Shown here: in pieces, positions 63,643-64,000 of the stretch
How the letters are laid out: each line of letters starts with the position of its first letter
How positions within the stretch are numbered: position 1 is the stretch's first letter
Origin: an uncultured Chlorobiaceae bacterium
GTDB taxonomy: Bacteria > Bacteroidota > Chlorobiia > Chlorobiales > Chlorobiaceae
Direction of reading: 5' to 3'
Assembly (NCBI GenBank): GCA_903822595.1
Contig: CAIJPS010000074.1
Location: 1 to 64,000, forward strand
Length of the DNA: 64,000 nucleotides
Notes under the pieces: model-generated
Told to the model about the DNA's origin: nothing
Database searches by the model: none
What the model saw: the letters and a program-made list of their open reading frames with translations, nothing else
Position numbers and translations under genes: made by a program

Positions 63643-64000
63643 TCAGGGTTTAACCTCACAACCGGCAGCATGCTCTCTGATGCGCAGGATACGCTGCAGC
63701 ACCGGCGGATGGGAGTAGTTGAGAAATACGTAGAAGGGATGTGGCGTCAGATTCGAGAGATTGTTGCGTGAGAGCTTCTTGAGTGCATCGGCAAGAGTGG
63801 CTCCCTGCTCAAAGGTTGATACTGCATAAGAGTCAGCTTCGTACTCATGTTTTCGTGACAGAGCCTGAAGGAAAACAGAGAGTATCCACTCCACAGGGGT
63901 ATAAAGAAGAGAAAAAAAGATCAGACTGCCATAAACGGAGAGATTATGCATGAAAAATGCATCAAAAAGAGATCGGTTCTTCATGAAAAGAGAGAGGAGA
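63643..64000 (-). CDS. M48-family (Ste24-like) membrane metallopeptidase, C-terminal part
   Basis: The gene enters from beyond the window's right end. About 118 residues are visible (frame continues to base 64000, LSLFMKNRSLF). A membrane helix (SLIFFSLLYTPVEWILSVFL) is followed by LSRKHEYEADSYAV, whose glutamate is the third zinc ligand, and by LNYSHPPVLQRI. This is the CAAX-protease/Ste24 type. The HExxH motif lies outside the window. Confidence 0.85.
   Translation of the reverse strand, partial: LLSLFMKNRSLFDAFFMHNLSVYGSLIFFSLLYTPVEWILSVFLQALSRKHEYEADSYAVSTFEQGATLADALKKLSRNNLSNLTPHPFYVFLNYSHPPVLQRILRIREHAAGCEVKP

Overview
The window comes from a green sulfur bacterium (Chlorobiaceae, Chlorobium/Pelodictyon type). 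The decisive marker is a complete Fenna-Matthews-Olson bacteriochlorophyll a protein (fmoA, 42.3 kb). Archaeal-type ProS and the other housekeeping genes fit. I do not assign a species. I saw no rRNA, tRNA or CRISPR array.

Layout. 0-6.4 kb is core: dnaJ (partial, with an in-frame stop at codon 4), grpE, hrcA, prmC, a DUF4412 exported protein, proS and a 2-Cys peroxiredoxin. 6.6-9.2 kb holds an overlapping AAA-ATPase/PIN-like pair and a GyrI-like protein. 9.4-31.2 kb, almost all on the minus strand, is a large eukaryote-like phospho-signalling cluster: Ser/Thr kinases, PP2C phosphatases, FHA proteins, an FHA-tethered trypsin-like protease and a formylglycine-generating-enzyme-like protein. Several kinases and one phosphatase carry a C-terminal DUF1566 (C-type-lectin-like) domain behind a single transmembrane segment, so the lectin fold should face the periplasm. 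27-34.4 kb is a rearranged tandem array containing two kinase variable regions, avd and reverse-transcriptase remnants, an AlbA_2-type ATP-binding gene and Rpn-family nuclease copies. 34.5-49.6 kb returns to mostly core genes: NCS2 permease, nitrilase, an H-NS-like protein, ispE, SPOR protein, sigma-54 activator, lnt, fmoA, MerR, ABC exporter, mgtA and arfB. 49.6-56 kb is a small accessory island: antitoxin remnant, HicBA, a large nuclease-methyltransferase restriction enzyme, a DUF4258/YgiT-finger pair, and a VapB-like antitoxin with a truncated VapC. 56-64 kb is core: B12 radical SAM, mutS, rplU-rpmA, mdh, agmatine deiminase and a partial M48 peptidase.

Main result. The C-termini of two kinases (27.25 and 29.73 kb) look like variable regions (VRs) of a diversity-generating retroelement (DGR). 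They differ by 18 substitutions within 70 bases between identical flanks. Every difference can be explained by an adenine in a common template, and each VR is followed by a GC-rich hairpin. Next to them lie a truncated avd, a second avd stub, and the C-terminal part of a DGR-type reverse transcriptase without its YxDD catalytic motif. No template repeat was found. The FGE-like protein at 9.4 kb ends in a third candidate VR. The best reading is a DGR-diversified array of lectin-tipped kinase and phosphatase receptors whose local retroelement core has collapsed. Any present-day diversification would need a reverse transcriptase acting from elsewhere in the genome.
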